Positions 34,798 through 43,565 of a stretch of 64,000 nt of DNA are shown in pieces (the first letter of the stretch is position 1; each line of letters starts with the position of its first letter). Origin of the DNA: Streptomyces formicae (GTDB lineage Bacteria > Actinomycetota > Actinomycetes > Streptomycetales > Streptomycetaceae). Below the pieces are notes generated by a model. That model was not told where the DNA came from. It worked only from the letters and a program-made list of their open reading frames with translations, and made no database searches. The DNA lies in the NCBI RefSeq assembly GCF_002556545.1, contig NZ_CP022685.1:1302001-1366000 (forward strand), given 5' to 3'. The position numbers were made by a program, and so were the translations under genes.

Positions 34798-35196
34798 TCA
34801 CCTGACGAGCAGGCCGAGGAGACGGTCCGCCTCGGCCTCGGGATCCGCCGTGAGACCGGTGTGCACGGGGCCCGGCTGGACCACCGTGGAGCGCGGCGCG
34901 ATCAGCCAGCGGAAGCGGCGGCCCGCCTCGTCGCGCTCGGCCTGTCCTGCCGCCTCGCCGCCCTCGCAGATCCGCTCGACGGCGCCGAGGGCGGCCCGGA
35001 TGCCGTCCGCGTCGGCCTCGGGGTCAAGGGCCCGCAGCTTGGCCTCGTCCAGGTGCGTACGGACGCCGACGTAGGACTTGGCGCGGCAGTACACCACCAC
35101 GCCCGCGTTGAACTGCTCGCCGCGCTCGACCCTCGGCACCACGCGCACCAGCGCGTACTCGAAGACGTGGCGCTCGGGCGCGCTCTGCTCGGTCAC
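34798..35196 (-). CDS. DUF3037 protein, partner of HipA-like kinase
   Basis: The 132-residue protein of the DUF3037 family begins HVFEYALVRVVPRVERGEQF (about 10-29), followed by NAGVVVYCR, the family hallmark. It is soluble. GTG 35196 overlaps the stop of the upstream HipA-like gene (GTGA), which makes translational coupling near certain. Adjacency of DUF3037 and HipA-like genes is seen in other bacteria as I recall. The open frame continues upstream inside the kinase gene, but that part is out of frame with it. Confidence 0.88.
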   Translation of the reverse strand: MTEQSAPERHVFEYALVRVVPRVERGEQFNAGVVVYCRAKSYVGVRTHLDEAKLRALDPEADADGIRAALGAVERICEGGEAAGQAERDEAGRRFRWLIAPRSTVVQPGPVHTGLTADPEAEADRLLGLLVR

Positions 35197-35984
35197 TTCG
35201 TGGCGCCCTTCAGGTCGGTCCCCGGCAGGGTGATCCGCTCGTGGATGGTCTTGGCGCGCGGCAGCAGCGTCGCCGCGTAGGCGCGCCGCACGTCGTCCGG
35301 CGTCGCGAAGCCGGGCTCGTCCACCAGCCACGCGTCGGGCACCTGAGCGGTGACCTCGGCGAGCAGCTCCTCGGTGACCAGCGGCGCGAGGCGCTCGGCG
35401 GCGGCCGCCACGTCGGGCCGGAAGGGGGCGAGGACGTGGTCGGACGCGTCGTACGGCTTGGCGGCCGCGGTCTCGGCCGTGCGCCAGTTGTGGTGCCAGA
35501 TCATGCTCGCGCCGTGGTCGATGAGCCACAGGTCGCCCTGCCAGCGGAGCAGGTTGGGGTTGCGCCAGGACCGGTCCACGTTGTTGATCAGGGCATCGAA
35601 CCAGAGGACACGGCCCGCCTCCACCGGATCCACCGCGAAGGCGAGCGGGTCGAAGCCGAGCGCGCCCGAGAGGAACTCCATGCCGAGGTTGAGTCCGCCG
35701 CTGGCCTTGAGCAGCTCCTGCACCTGCTGGTCGGGCTCCCCGAGGCCGATCACCGGGTCGAGTTCGATCTGGACGAGCCGCGGCATCCGCAGCCCGAGCC
35801 TGCGCGCCAGCTCCCCGCAGACCACCTCGGCCACCAGCGTCTTGCGCCCCTGTCCCGCGCCGGTGAACTTCATGACGTACGTCGCGTACGCGCCCTGGTC
35901 GTCAGCGGTCTCGACGACCCCGGGCAGCGATCCGCCCTCCCGCAGGGGGGTGACGTACCGGACCGCGGTGACTTCGGTGAGCAT
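35193..35984 (-). CDS. HipA-family kinase
   Basis: The 263-residue protein, shorter than E. coli HipA (about 440), corresponds to the kinase core. Visible are a candidate ATP lysine in YVMKF (K39), a helix glutamate (E53), a catalytic loop NNVDRSWRNPN (D137, N142) and the metal-binding LIDHGAS (D156). It is therefore probably an active Ser/Thr kinase. No HipB antitoxin gene is present; the only partner is the overlapping DUF3037 gene. The target is unknown. Confidence 0.85.
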   Translation of the reverse strand: MLTEVTAVRYVTPLREGGSLPGVVETADDQGAYATYVMKFTGAGQGRKTLVAEVVCGELARRLGLRMPRLVQIELDPVIGLGEPDQQVQELLKASGGLNLGMEFLSGALGFDPLAFAVDPVEAGRVLWFDALINNVDRSWRNPNLLRWQGDLWLIDHGASMIWHHNWRTAETAAAKPYDASDHVLAPFRPDVAAAAERLAPLVTEELLAEVTAQVPDAWLVDEPGFATPDDVRRAYAATLLPRAKTIHERITLPGTDLKGATK

Positions 35985-36048
35985 GGGCTCAGATTACTGC
36001 CGGAGACACGCTGTTCGATCACCCGCCCCGCTGCCTACAGTGCCCGGC

Positions 36049-38187
36049 ATGGACTCCCCCGACCTTCCTCGCCAGTTCGCCCGCACCCGGCGCTTCTCGC
36101 TCGGCGTCCCACGGGGATTCACGGTCTCCCCGGACGGCGAGCGGGTCCTTTTCGTACGCTCCACGGCGGGCGACGATCCCGTCGGCAGGCTGTGGGTGTT
36201 CGAGGACGGGGCCGAGCGATTGCTCGTGGATCCGCTGGCTCTCGGCGGCGCGGGGCCGGTGCCCGAGGCGGAGCGGGTACGCAGGGAGCGCGCGCGGGAA
36301 GCGTCACAAGGAGTGGTGGGCTTCGCGACCGACCTCCACGCGCGCGTGGCCGCCTTCGCGCTGGGCGGTGCCCTGTGGGTGGTGGAAACGGCGGGCGGCG
36401 CACCGCGCAGGATCCGCACGGCGGGTCCCGTGGTCGACCCGCGCCCCTCGCCCGACGGGACGCTCGTCTCGTACGTCACCGGGGGCGCGCTGCGAGTGGT
36501 CGGCATCGACGGGACGGGGGACCGGGCGCTCGCCGAACCGGAGCACGAGGAGATCACGTACGGCCTCGCCGACCACGTCGCGGCCGAGTCCATGGGCAGG
36601 CAGCGGGGATTCTGGTGGTCTCCGGGGAGCGACGCGCTGCTCGTCGCCCGCGTGGACACCTCCCCCGTACAGCGCTGGTGGCTGTCGGACCCCGCTCACC
36701 CCGAACGGCCGCCGCGCGCGATCCGGTACCCGGCGGCGGGCACCGCCAACGCCGAGACGTCGCTGCATGTGCTGCGTCTGGACGGGACGCGGACCGAGGT
36801 GCGTACTCCGGAGCGGGTGTCGGAGCACCACGACGACGGCGAGTGGACGGACGACGCCTTCGAATACGTCCCGACGGCGTGCTGGGACGCCCACGGTCCG
36901 TTGGTCACCGTGCAGACCCGCGACCAGCGCTCCCTGTACGTCCTGGAGGTCGATCCGGAGACCGGCCGGGCGCGCATGGTGTCGCACCAGCGGGACCGCG
37001 TCTGGCTGGAGCTGATGCCGGGCACACCGCTGCGCCTGGCCGGCGGCCGTCTCGTGCGGCCCTGGCGCCTCCCCGGGCACACGCGCGGGCTGCGGGTGGG
37101 CAACACCTCGACGCCGCCCGGCCTCCACGTCCGTGAGGTCCTCGGCGGCACGGGCGAGCGGGTGTGGTTCACCGGCTCGTACGAGTCCACGGAGGTCCAC
37201 GTCTGGTCGCTCGACCTCGCGGACGACGCGGGCGATTCCGAAGTCCGTACCGGGACCCCGCGCCGGATCACGGAAGGGCCCGGCGTGCACACGGCCGCCG
37301 TCGGGGGCGACGCCGTGGTCCTGGACAGCAGGACACCCGAGGGGCAGAGCGTGACCGTGCTGCGCGGGGGCGAGCAGGCGGGGCGGATCGCGGTGCTCGC
37401 GGAGGAGCCGGTCGTGATGCCCCGCCCCCGGCATCTCGCCCTCGGGAAGAGGGAACTGCGCAGCACGCTGTACCTGCCGTCCTGGCACGCGCCAGGTTCC
37501 GCGAAGCTGCCCGTGCTGCTCTGCCCCTACGCGGGTCCAGGAATCCAACTCGTGGTCCACGCGCGCGGGTGGTGGACGATCGTGGCGCAGTGGTTCGCGG
37601 AGCAGGGCTACGCGGTGCTGATCACGGACGGACGCGGCACACCGGGGCGCGGCGAAGCCTGGGAGAAGGCGGTGCACGGCGACCAGTTGACTCCGGTGCT
37701 CGACGACCAGGTGGACGCGCTGCACGCCGCAGCCGAGCACTTCCCCGACGATCTCGACCTGGCGCGGGTCGGCATCCGCGGCTGGTCCTTCGGCGGGTTC
37801 CTCGCGGCGGGCGCGGTGCTGCACCGCCCCGACGTCTTCCACACGGCGGTGGCGGGCGCGGCCCCCACGGATCTGCGCCTGTACGACACGCACTGGAAGG
37901 AGCGCTACCTCGGGCACCCCGACATCCAGGCGGCCGCGTACGAGACGTGCTCACTGGTCGCGCACGCGCACCGCCTGGAGCGGCCGCTGATGCTGGTGCA
38001 CGGCCTGTCCGACGACAATGTGCTGCCGGTCCACACGCTGCGCTTCTCCGCGGCGCTGCTGGCCGCAGGACGGCCGCACACCGTGCTGCCGCTGCCCGGG
38101 GCGAGCCATCTGGTGACCCGGGAGGACGTGGCGGCGAACCTGCTGCGACTCGAACTGGACTTCCTGGGAAAGACCTTGAACGTGTGA
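36049..38187 (+). CDS. S9 family prolyl oligopeptidase / dipeptidyl peptidase IV-like
   Basis: The 712-residue protein has an N-terminal beta-propeller (about 20-430, including FWWSPGSDALLVARVDTSPV, the DPP-IV N-domain) and a C-terminal alpha/beta hydrolase. The catalytic triad is Ser580 (GWSFGG), Asp655/656 (LSDDN) and His687 (GASHLV). It cleaves dipeptides, typically after proline. No signal peptide is evident, so it is probably cytoplasmic. The start at ATG 36049 was chosen because it opens the conserved domain; the open frame runs back to 35350 through the antisense of the kinase gene. Confidence 0.94.
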   Translation: MDSPDLPRQFARTRRFSLGVPRGFTVSPDGERVLFVRSTAGDDPVGRLWVFEDGAERLLVDPLALGGAGPVPEAERVRRERAREASQGVVGFATDLHARVAAFALGGALWVVETAGGAPRRIRTAGPVVDPRPSPDGTLVSYVTGGALRVVGIDGTGDRALAEPEHEEITYGLADHVAAESMGRQRGFWWSPGSDALLVARVDTSPVQRWWLSDPAHPERPPRAIRYPAAGTANAETSLHVLRLDGTRTEVRTPERVSEHHDDGEWTDDAFEYVPTACWDAHGPLVTVQTRDQRSLYVLEVDPETGRARMVSHQRDRVWLELMPGTPLRLAGGRLVRPWRLPGHTRGLRVGNTSTPPGLHVREVLGGTGERVWFTGSYESTEVHVWSLDLADDAGDSEVRTGTPRRITEGPGVHTAAVGGDAVVLDSRTPEGQSVTVLRGGEQAGRIAVLAEEPVVMPRPRHLALGKRELRSTLYLPSWHAPGSAKLPVLLCPYAGPGIQLVVHARGWWTIVAQWFAEQGYAVLITDGRGTPGRGEAWEKAVHGDQLTPVLDDQVDALHAAAEHFPDDLDLARVGIRGWSFGGFLAAGAVLHRPDVFHTAVAGAAPTDLRLYDTHWKERYLGHPDIQAAAYETCSLVAHAHRLERPLMLVHGLSDDNVLPVHTLRFSAALLAAGRPHTVLPLPGASHLVTREDVAANLLRLELDFLGKTLNV

Positions 38188-38219
38188 ACAAAGCGGCACG
38201 TGGATGCGTACCCCTGGGC

Positions 38220-38708
38220 ATGACGACTCACGACATGCCCACCTCCGGTCACGCCACGTCCCCCTCGGGACCGTGCCGCCGCACCGTCGTGGCCACGCTC
38301 GGCGCCGCGGGGCTCGCCGCCGCACTCACCGCGTGCGGCGGCGGTGACGCCGATGACTCCGCCGAGTCCACGGGGTCGACCGCGCCCGCGAAGGGCGGTG
38401 CCGAGAAGGGCGGTGCCGGTGGGGCCGTGCTCGCCGACACCTCGGACATACCCGTGGGCGGCGGCAAGATCTTCAAGGACGAGGGCGTGGTGGTCACCCA
38501 GCCCACCAAGGGCGAGTTCAAGGCGTTCTCGAATCGCTGCACGCACAAAGGGTGCCCGGTGACGAGCGTCGAGGGCGGCACCATCAACTGCCCCTGCCAC
38601 GGCAGCAAGTTCAGCATCGCCGACGGCAGTGTGAAGCACCCGCCGGCGCCGAGTCCGTTGCCGCCCGCGGACATCTCGGTGGACGGCAAATCGATCAAGC
38701 TGGCCTGA
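38220..38708 (+). CDS. Rieske [2Fe-2S] lipoprotein, Tat-exported
   Basis: The 162-residue protein has a twin-arginine start (CRRTVVATLG, about 19-28), lipobox LTAC (C39), a Gly/Ser/Ala linker (about 40-70) and a Rieske domain. The cluster motifs are CTHKGC (about 108-113) and CPCHGSKF (about 126-133), giving the usual Cys-His/Cys-His ligands. It is an exported, membrane-anchored electron carrier of unknown partner. It lies 32 bp after the peptidase gene. No strong ribosome site precedes the ATG. Confidence 0.93.
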   Translation: MTTHDMPTSGHATSPSGPCRRTVVATLGAAGLAAALTACGGGDADDSAESTGSTAPAKGGAEKGGAGGAVLADTSDIPVGGGKIFKDEGVVVTQPTKGEFKAFSNRCTHKGCPVTSVEGGTINCPCHGSKFSIADGSVKHPPAPSPLPPADISVDGKSIKLA

Positions 38709-38748
38709 CCCGCGTGCGCGTAGCCTGACCCGCCTGCGCGTACGGGGC

Positions 38749-39384
38749 TCAGCGCGGCCGCTTCCACGCGTCGAGCACGTCCTCCGTGGTGGTGACGGTG
38801 GCGACCAGGGCGAGGGTGTTGCGGACCATCACCGGCGTGTAGTCGGCGGGCACTCCCGCGATGGCGTCGGCGGGCACGACGGCGCTGTAGCCCAGGTTCA
38901 CCGCGTCGAACACGGCGTTCGGGACGGCGACGTTGGCCGAGACTCCGGTGACGATGAGCGTGCGGCAGCCCAGGTTGCGCAGCAGCGGGTCGACGTCGGT
39001 GCCCGCGAGGGGCGAAAGCCCGTGCAGTCGGCGTACGACGAAGTCCTCGTCCGCCACCTCGATCGGCGGGACGATCCGGACGGCCTTCGTGCCGGAGAGC
39101 TGCTGCACGGGAAGGCGCGCGGCCGCGCGGAAGAGCCGGGCGTTGTGGCTGGCGCCGCGCCCGTCGGGCCGCCGCTCGGCGACGGCGTGCAGCACCTGTA
39201 CGCCGCTCCGGTGCGCCCCGGCCACCAGCCGCGCGACGTTGCCGAGCGCCCCCGACGTCCGTGCCTGCTCGGCGAGTTCCGGCAGCGCGCTCTCCGTGCC
39301 CACGACGCCCTGCTGGCACTCGACGGTCAACAGGGCCGTGGTGGCCGGGTCGAGGAGTTCCCTGAGCTGTTCGTACGACGGCAT
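38749..39384 (-). CDS. Isochorismatase-like protein lacking the catalytic triad
   Basis: The 211-residue protein has the isochorismatase-like alpha/beta fold, but the usual Asp-Lys-Cys triad reads differently. The Asp position is Glu (LTVECQQG, E22), the Lys position in the strand before SPLAGTDVD is Arg (about R119), and the Cys position is Ala (GVSANVAVPN, A153). The cis-peptide region before it is kept. It is therefore either non-catalytic or uses another mechanism. It is annotated in many streptomycetes simply as cysteine hydrolase. Convergent with the Rieske gene. Confidence 0.85.
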   Translation of the reverse strand: MPSYEQLRELLDPATTALLTVECQQGVVGTESALPELAEQARTSGALGNVARLVAGAHRSGVQVLHAVAERRPDGRGASHNARLFRAAARLPVQQLSGTKAVRIVPPIEVADEDFVVRRLHGLSPLAGTDVDPLLRNLGCRTLIVTGVSANVAVPNAVFDAVNLGYSAVVPADAIAGVPADYTPVMVRNTLALVATVTTTEDVLDAWKRPR

Positions 39385-39528
39385 GGCTTCCCCTGTCGCG
39401 GATCGCGGACGTCCGGGACATCCGGCGCCCGGAATCCGCGGAGGCTAACGGCCATTGCGCCACGAAGGAAGAGCCCGCATGATTCCCTGACGCACAGTCA
39501 GATGCCACTCGGTACGGGAGGACGACGC

Positions 39529-39996
39529 ATGGCTGTCACACAGCGCAGGGGCCGCCGCATCATGATGACGCCGGACGAGCTCGACGAATTCCTCACCACG
39601 GAGCGCACCTGCCGGGTGGCGACGGTGTCCCCCGACGGCGCGCCGCACGTCAGCACGCTCTGGTTCGTCTGGGACGGCACGTCCCTGTGGCTGTACTCGG
39701 TCACCCGCAGCAAGCGCTGGTCCGATCTCCGCCACGACCAGCGGATCGCCGTGGTGGTCGACACGGGGGTGGCGTACGAGGAGCTGCGCGGCGTCGAGCT
39801 CTCGGGCACGGTGGAGTTCGTCGGCGAGTCACCGCGCGGCGGCGAGCCGTGCCCCGAACTCGACGCCCCTGAGCGGCTGTTCGCCCAGCGGGTGTTCGGC
39901 CTCGACGCGATGCCGCACGACGGCCGCCACGCCTGGATCCGCCTGACACCGGACGCGATCGCTTCCTGGGACTTCAGAAAACTGGCGGACCTGTAG
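39529..39996 (+). CDS. PPOX-class (F420/FMN) split-barrel protein
   Basis: The 155-residue protein has the flavin/deazaflavin-binding split barrel of the pyridoxamine-phosphate-oxidase-like superfamily: CRVATVSPDGAPHVSTLWFV (about 28-47), SKRWSDLRHDQRIAVVV and the closing ASWDFRKL. Family members reduce small molecules with F420H2 or FMN. ATG 39529 follows GGGAGG. Substrate unknown. Confidence 0.9.
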   Translation: MAVTQRRGRRIMMTPDELDEFLTTERTCRVATVSPDGAPHVSTLWFVWDGTSLWLYSVTRSKRWSDLRHDQRIAVVVDTGVAYEELRGVELSGTVEFVGESPRGGEPCPELDAPERLFAQRVFGLDAMPHDGRHAWIRLTPDAIASWDFRKLADL

Positions 39997-39999
39997 CGG

Positions 40000-40070
40000 G
40001 GCACGCCCCGCAAGGGGCGCGGGGAACTGCGCGCCCATCCACAAAGCCCCCGCAGCCACCCGACAACACA
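40000..40070. repeat. Streptomycete dispersed intergenic repeat with terminator-like stem
   Basis: The core, around GGGGCGCGGGGAACTGCGCG and then CCCCCGCAGCCACCCG, is a sequence found between many genes in streptomycete genomes. Its first part folds (GGGGC/GCCCC arms) and can serve as a terminator between the split-barrel gene and the convergent LysR gene. Confidence 0.6.
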
Positions 40071-40113
40071 ACGCGGCACACCCAGACACGCAAACCCGCC
40101 CCACCCCGAAGGA

Positions 40114-41016
40114 CTACCGAAGCCCCGCCCCCGCCCCCCGCAGCGCCTCCACCGCCGCCCTGATCGACGGGCGGCGGTCGGCGTCCGCGCGCCACACCAC
40201 GTACACATGACGCCGCACCCGATGGCGCACCGGGACCGTCCGCACGCCCGCGGGCATCGGGTCGCGCCCCAACTGCGGCGCCACGCACACCCCGAGCCCC
40301 GCCGCGACCAGCGCGAGCTGGGTGTGGTGCTCCTCCGCGCGGTGCGCGATCCGGGGCTCCATGCCCTTGCCCCGCAGCGTGAACATGAGCCACTCGTGAC
40401 AGAACTCGCCCTCTCCCCAGGTGATCCACTCGTCGTTCGCGAACTCCTCCAGGTCCACCTCCGCGCGGTCCGCGAGCGGGTGCGCCGCGGGCATCGCGAC
40501 ATCGGCGGGATCGTCCAGGAGCGGGGCCTTGACGAGGCCGTCCGGGATCGGCATCGGCTTGTTGTACCAGTCGAGGACGACGGCGAGATCGATGTCGCCG
40601 CGCACCACGGCGGCGACCGCGGGCAGCGGCTCCATCTCGTGACAGCCGACGCGCAGCCCTGGGTGGTCGGCGCGCAGGGCGGACAGCGTGGCGGGCATCA
40701 GGCCGCGCATGGCCGTCGGGAAGGCCGACATGCGCAGCTCGCCGACCGCCTTGCCGCGCTGCTCCTCCAGATCGGCCTGGGCCAGCTCGACCTGCGAGAG
40801 GATCCGCGCGGCATGCTCGGCGAGCAGGCGCCCGGCGTCGGTCAGGCGCACTCCCCTGCCGTTCTTGGCGAGGAGCTGCTGCCCCACCTCGCGCTCCAGC
40901 TTGGTCATCTGCTGGGAGACCGCCGACGTCGTGACGTGCAGGCCCGCGGCGGCTCCGCTCACCGAGCCGTGCCGGGCCAGGGCGTCGAGGGTGCGCAGCC
41001 GCTCCAGGTTCAACAT
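40114..41016 (-). CDS. LysR family transcriptional regulator
   Basis: The 300-residue protein has an N-terminal HTH (about 2-60; RHGSVSGAAAGLHVTTSAVS) and a periplasmic-binding-protein-like effector domain (about 90-300). It is divergent from an EamA exporter with 74 bp between starts, the normal LysR-target layout, and probably controls it. The ligand is unknown. Confidence 0.93.
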   Translation of the reverse strand: MLNLERLRTLDALARHGSVSGAAAGLHVTTSAVSQQMTKLEREVGQQLLAKNGRGVRLTDAGRLLAEHAARILSQVELAQADLEEQRGKAVGELRMSAFPTAMRGLMPATLSALRADHPGLRVGCHEMEPLPAVAAVVRGDIDLAVVLDWYNKPMPIPDGLVKAPLLDDPADVAMPAAHPLADRAEVDLEEFANDEWITWGEGEFCHEWLMFTLRGKGMEPRIAHRAEEHHTQLALVAAGLGVCVAPQLGRDPMPAGVRTVPVRHRVRRHVYVVWRADADRRPSIRAAVEALRGAGAGLR

Positions 41017-41090
41017 GTAAGCGATGCTACGCGATACCGGGCATGAAATCTCGCTTGTGCTACGAAATCGTGGGACGCATCGTGTGACGC

Positions 41091-42116
41091 ATGAGCACCG
41101 TCACCCCGCCGCCGCCCCGACCGATCGCCCCGGCTTCCCCGACTCCCCCGACGCCCTCGACCCTCGCAGCGACCGGCCATGAGGCCACCGACACCGCCAC
41201 CGCGACGCCAGGGCGCCGCACGCTCGACTGGCGCATCCGCTTCGGCGTCCTGTCGCTGATCTGGGGCTTCAGCTTCCTGCTCATCAAGGTCGGCACGCAG
41301 GGGTACGCGCCCTTCCAAGTGACGCTGGGGCGGCTGGCGTTCGGCACGATCGTGATCGCCGCGGTGCTCGTCGCGAAGCGGCAACGGCTGCCCCGCGGCG
41401 CGCGGACCTGGGGACATCTGACCGTCGCCGCGTTCCTGCTCAATGCCCTGCCGTTCTCGCTCTTCGCGTACGCGGAGCTGACGATTCCGTCCACCCTCGC
41501 GGGCATCTGCAACGCCACGTCACCGCTCTGGGGCATGGCCCTCTCCCTGGTCGCACTCTCCGAAGACCGGCCCACGCGGCGCCGGGTGGCGGGGCTCGGC
41601 ATCGGCTTCTTCGGGGTCCTCACCGTGCTCGGCGCCTGGCAGGGCTTCAGCGGACTCGATCCTCGCGGCACGGCGATGGCGCTCCTCGCCTCGCTCAGCT
41701 ACCCGATCGGCTGGATCTACGTGCGCCGCACCCTGGCGAGGTCGGGGCACTCGACCCTCTCCTTGTCCGGCGCCCAGCTGCTCGTCGCGACGGTCGAACT
41801 GGCCGTGGTGACGCCGCTGTTCACCTCGATGCCGACGCACTTCCCCGTCGTCCCGCTGCTGGCGATCGTGGCACTCGGCGCCATCGGCACGGGGCTCGCC
41901 TTCCTGCTCCAGTACGCCCTGGTCGCCGAGATCGGCCCGACCACCGCCCAGATGGTCACGTACTTCATCCCGGTCATCGCGACCGCCGCGGGCGTCGCCG
42001 TGCTCGGCGAGTCCCTGAGCTGGTCGACGCCGGTGGGCGCGGTGATCGTCCTGGCGGGCGCGGCGCTCACCCAGTCCCGGCCGCGCCGCGCGCCGACCGC
42101 GCCCGCTCAGTCGTAA
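41091..42116 (+). CDS. EamA/DMT-superfamily transporter
   Basis: The 341-residue membrane protein has a Pro/Thr/Ala-rich cytoplasmic N-terminus (about 1-45) and ten hydrophobic helices in two EamA repeats (about 50-180 and 195-325). It carries the PTTAQMVTYFIPVIATAAGV signature of RhaT/YdcZ-like exporters. It likely exports amino acids or other metabolites. Divergent from its LysR neighbour; ends 10 bp inside the convergent MocR gene. Confidence 0.9.
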   Translation: MSTVTPPPPRPIAPASPTPPTPSTLAATGHEATDTATATPGRRTLDWRIRFGVLSLIWGFSFLLIKVGTQGYAPFQVTLGRLAFGTIVIAAVLVAKRQRLPRGARTWGHLTVAAFLLNALPFSLFAYAELTIPSTLAGICNATSPLWGMALSLVALSEDRPTRRRVAGLGIGFFGVLTVLGAWQGFSGLDPRGTAMALLASLSYPIGWIYVRRTLARSGHSTLSLSGAQLLVATVELAVVTPLFTSMPTHFPVVPLLAIVALGAIGTGLAFLLQYALVAEIGPTTAQMVTYFIPVIATAAGVAVLGESLSWSTPVGAVIVLAGAALTQSRPRRAPTAPAQS

Positions 42117-43438
42117 CGCCGCGCAGGAGCGGGCCCCGTGGCGGCGGCGACGGCCTCCGCGACCACCGGAACGTCCTCGTCGGCGAGCGCCGCCACGGTG
42201 ATCCGCACACCGGGCGGCGCACTCAGCCGGAAGCGCGCCCCCGGGGCGACCGCCCATCCGGAGTGCAGCAGTCGGGCCACCGCCCCGGTCTCGTCCGGCA
42301 CCGGGATCCACACGTTCATGCCGCTGCGCCCGTACGCAGGGACACCCCGCTCGGCGAGCGCCGCGATCAGCGCGTCCCTGCGCCGCCCGTACGAGGCGGC
42401 CACCGCGCGCGCGTCCACCGCGCCACTGGTCCACAGCCGCACCACGGCGCGCTGCTGGATCAGGCTGACCCAGCCCGGCCCGAGCCGCTGGCGCCCCTGG
42501 AGCCGGTCGACCGTGACCCGGTCCCCGGTGAGGACCGCGAGCCGCAGGTCGGGCCCGTACGCCTTGGCGGTGGAGCGGACCAGGGCCCACCCGCGGGTGA
42601 CGCCCGCCAGTGGATGCAGCGGCAGGTCGACGATGCCGTGGCCGTGGTCGTCCTCGATGAGCAGCACGTCCTTGTGCGCGGCGAACACCTCACGCAGGGC
42701 ACGCGCGCGTGCGGCGCCGATCGCGGCCCCCGTGGGGTTCTGGGCGCGGTCCGTCACGATCGCCGCGCGGGCGCCGCCCGCAAGGGCTCGTTCCACGTCG
42801 ACGGGGAGCGGCCCCTCGTCGTCCACGCCGACCGGGACCGCGCGAAGGCCGAGTGCCGACACGAGGTCGAGCAGACTGCCCCAGCCCGGATCCTCCACGG
42901 CCACCGCGTCGCCGGGCTTGAGATGGGCGGCGAGCACCCGCTCGATGGCGTCGAGCGATCCGGAGGTGACGGCGACGGGCCCGTCGGGGACACCGTCGGC
43001 GTCGAAGGCCACGCGCGCGTGACGGGCGAGGTCCGCGTCCACCGCGTCCTCTCCGTAGAGGACGGGTTCCTTGTCGCCCTGCGCCGCGGCCGCCGCGAAC
43101 ACGTCGGCGAGGGCGGGCAACAGCCGGGGGTCGGGGTTGCCCTGGGAGACGTTGCGCACGCCGGGCGGCGCGTCCACCCGGATCGCCTCACGGGCGGTCG
43201 TGGCGGGCTTGGGGCGGACGCGGCTGCCGCGCCGCCCCGATGTCTCGATCACCCCCCGTTCGCGCAGGGTGCGATAGGCGGCCGCCACGGTATTGGGATT
43301 GACCCCAAGGCGCTCCGCCAACTCCCGCATGGGAGGCAGCAGTTGCCCCGGTTCGAGGCCGCCGTCACCCACGGCCGTCTCCACGCTGGCGGCGATTTCG
43401 GCTGCGCGTCGCCCTCTGATCGGATACTCTCCTAGCAC
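42107..43438 (-). CDS. MocR-type GntR regulator with aminotransferase domain
   Basis: The protein has about 443 residues: a GntR winged HTH (about 8-70; LAERLGVNPNTVAAAYRTLR) and a fold-type I aminotransferase domain with the PLP lysine in RSTAKAYGPDLR. Such proteins sense PLP or an amine and often control a divergent gene, here a flavin-binding protein. ATG 43447 is in frame but lies within the -10 element (43451-43446) of a clear promoter. GTG 43438 lies where transcription should begin, so a leaderless start there is preferred. Confidence 0.9.
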   Translation of the reverse strand: MLGEYPIRGRRAAEIAASVETAVGDGGLEPGQLLPPMRELAERLGVNPNTVAAAYRTLRERGVIETSGRRGSRVRPKPATTAREAIRVDAPPGVRNVSQGNPDPRLLPALADVFAAAAAQGDKEPVLYGEDAVDADLARHARVAFDADGVPDGPVAVTSGSLDAIERVLAAHLKPGDAVAVEDPGWGSLLDLVSALGLRAVPVGVDDEGPLPVDVERALAGGARAAIVTDRAQNPTGAAIGAARARALREVFAAHKDVLLIEDDHGHGIVDLPLHPLAGVTRGWALVRSTAKAYGPDLRLAVLTGDRVTVDRLQGRQRLGPGWVSLIQQRAVVRLWTSGAVDARAVAASYGRRRDALIAALAERGVPAYGRSGMNVWIPVPDETGAVARLLHSGWAVAPGARFRLSAPPGVRITVAALADEDVPVVAEAVAAATGPAPARRYD

Positions 43439-43445
43439 AAACCAC

Positions 43446-43474
43446 ATTATGCACTAGTGCAATCGAAGTGCCAA
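43446..43474 (-). promoter_or_regulatory. MocR promoter with embedded palindrome TGCACTAGTGCA
   Basis: On the minus strand, TTGGCA (43474-43469), 17 bp, then CATAAT (43451-43446): one of the best promoter matches in the window. A perfect 12-bp palindrome (43450-43461) lies between and over the two hexamers, positioned for autorepression. The divergent flavin-binding gene may share it. Confidence 0.7.
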
Positions 43475-43565
43475 GTCGACGCACTGGAGCAGCGCACCAC
43501 AGCGACCACGCACCACGGCGAACACGCGGCACAGCACGCGGAGCAAGCAGCATCAGGGAGAGGCC

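Noticed and set aside
35350..36048. N-terminal extension of the S9 peptidase frame
   Set aside because: It is antisense to the HipA-like kinase; the conserved domain starts after ATG 36049.
40000..40070. Mobile element end
   Set aside because: No transposase or target duplication; the sequence matches the common dispersed streptomycete intergenic repeat instead.
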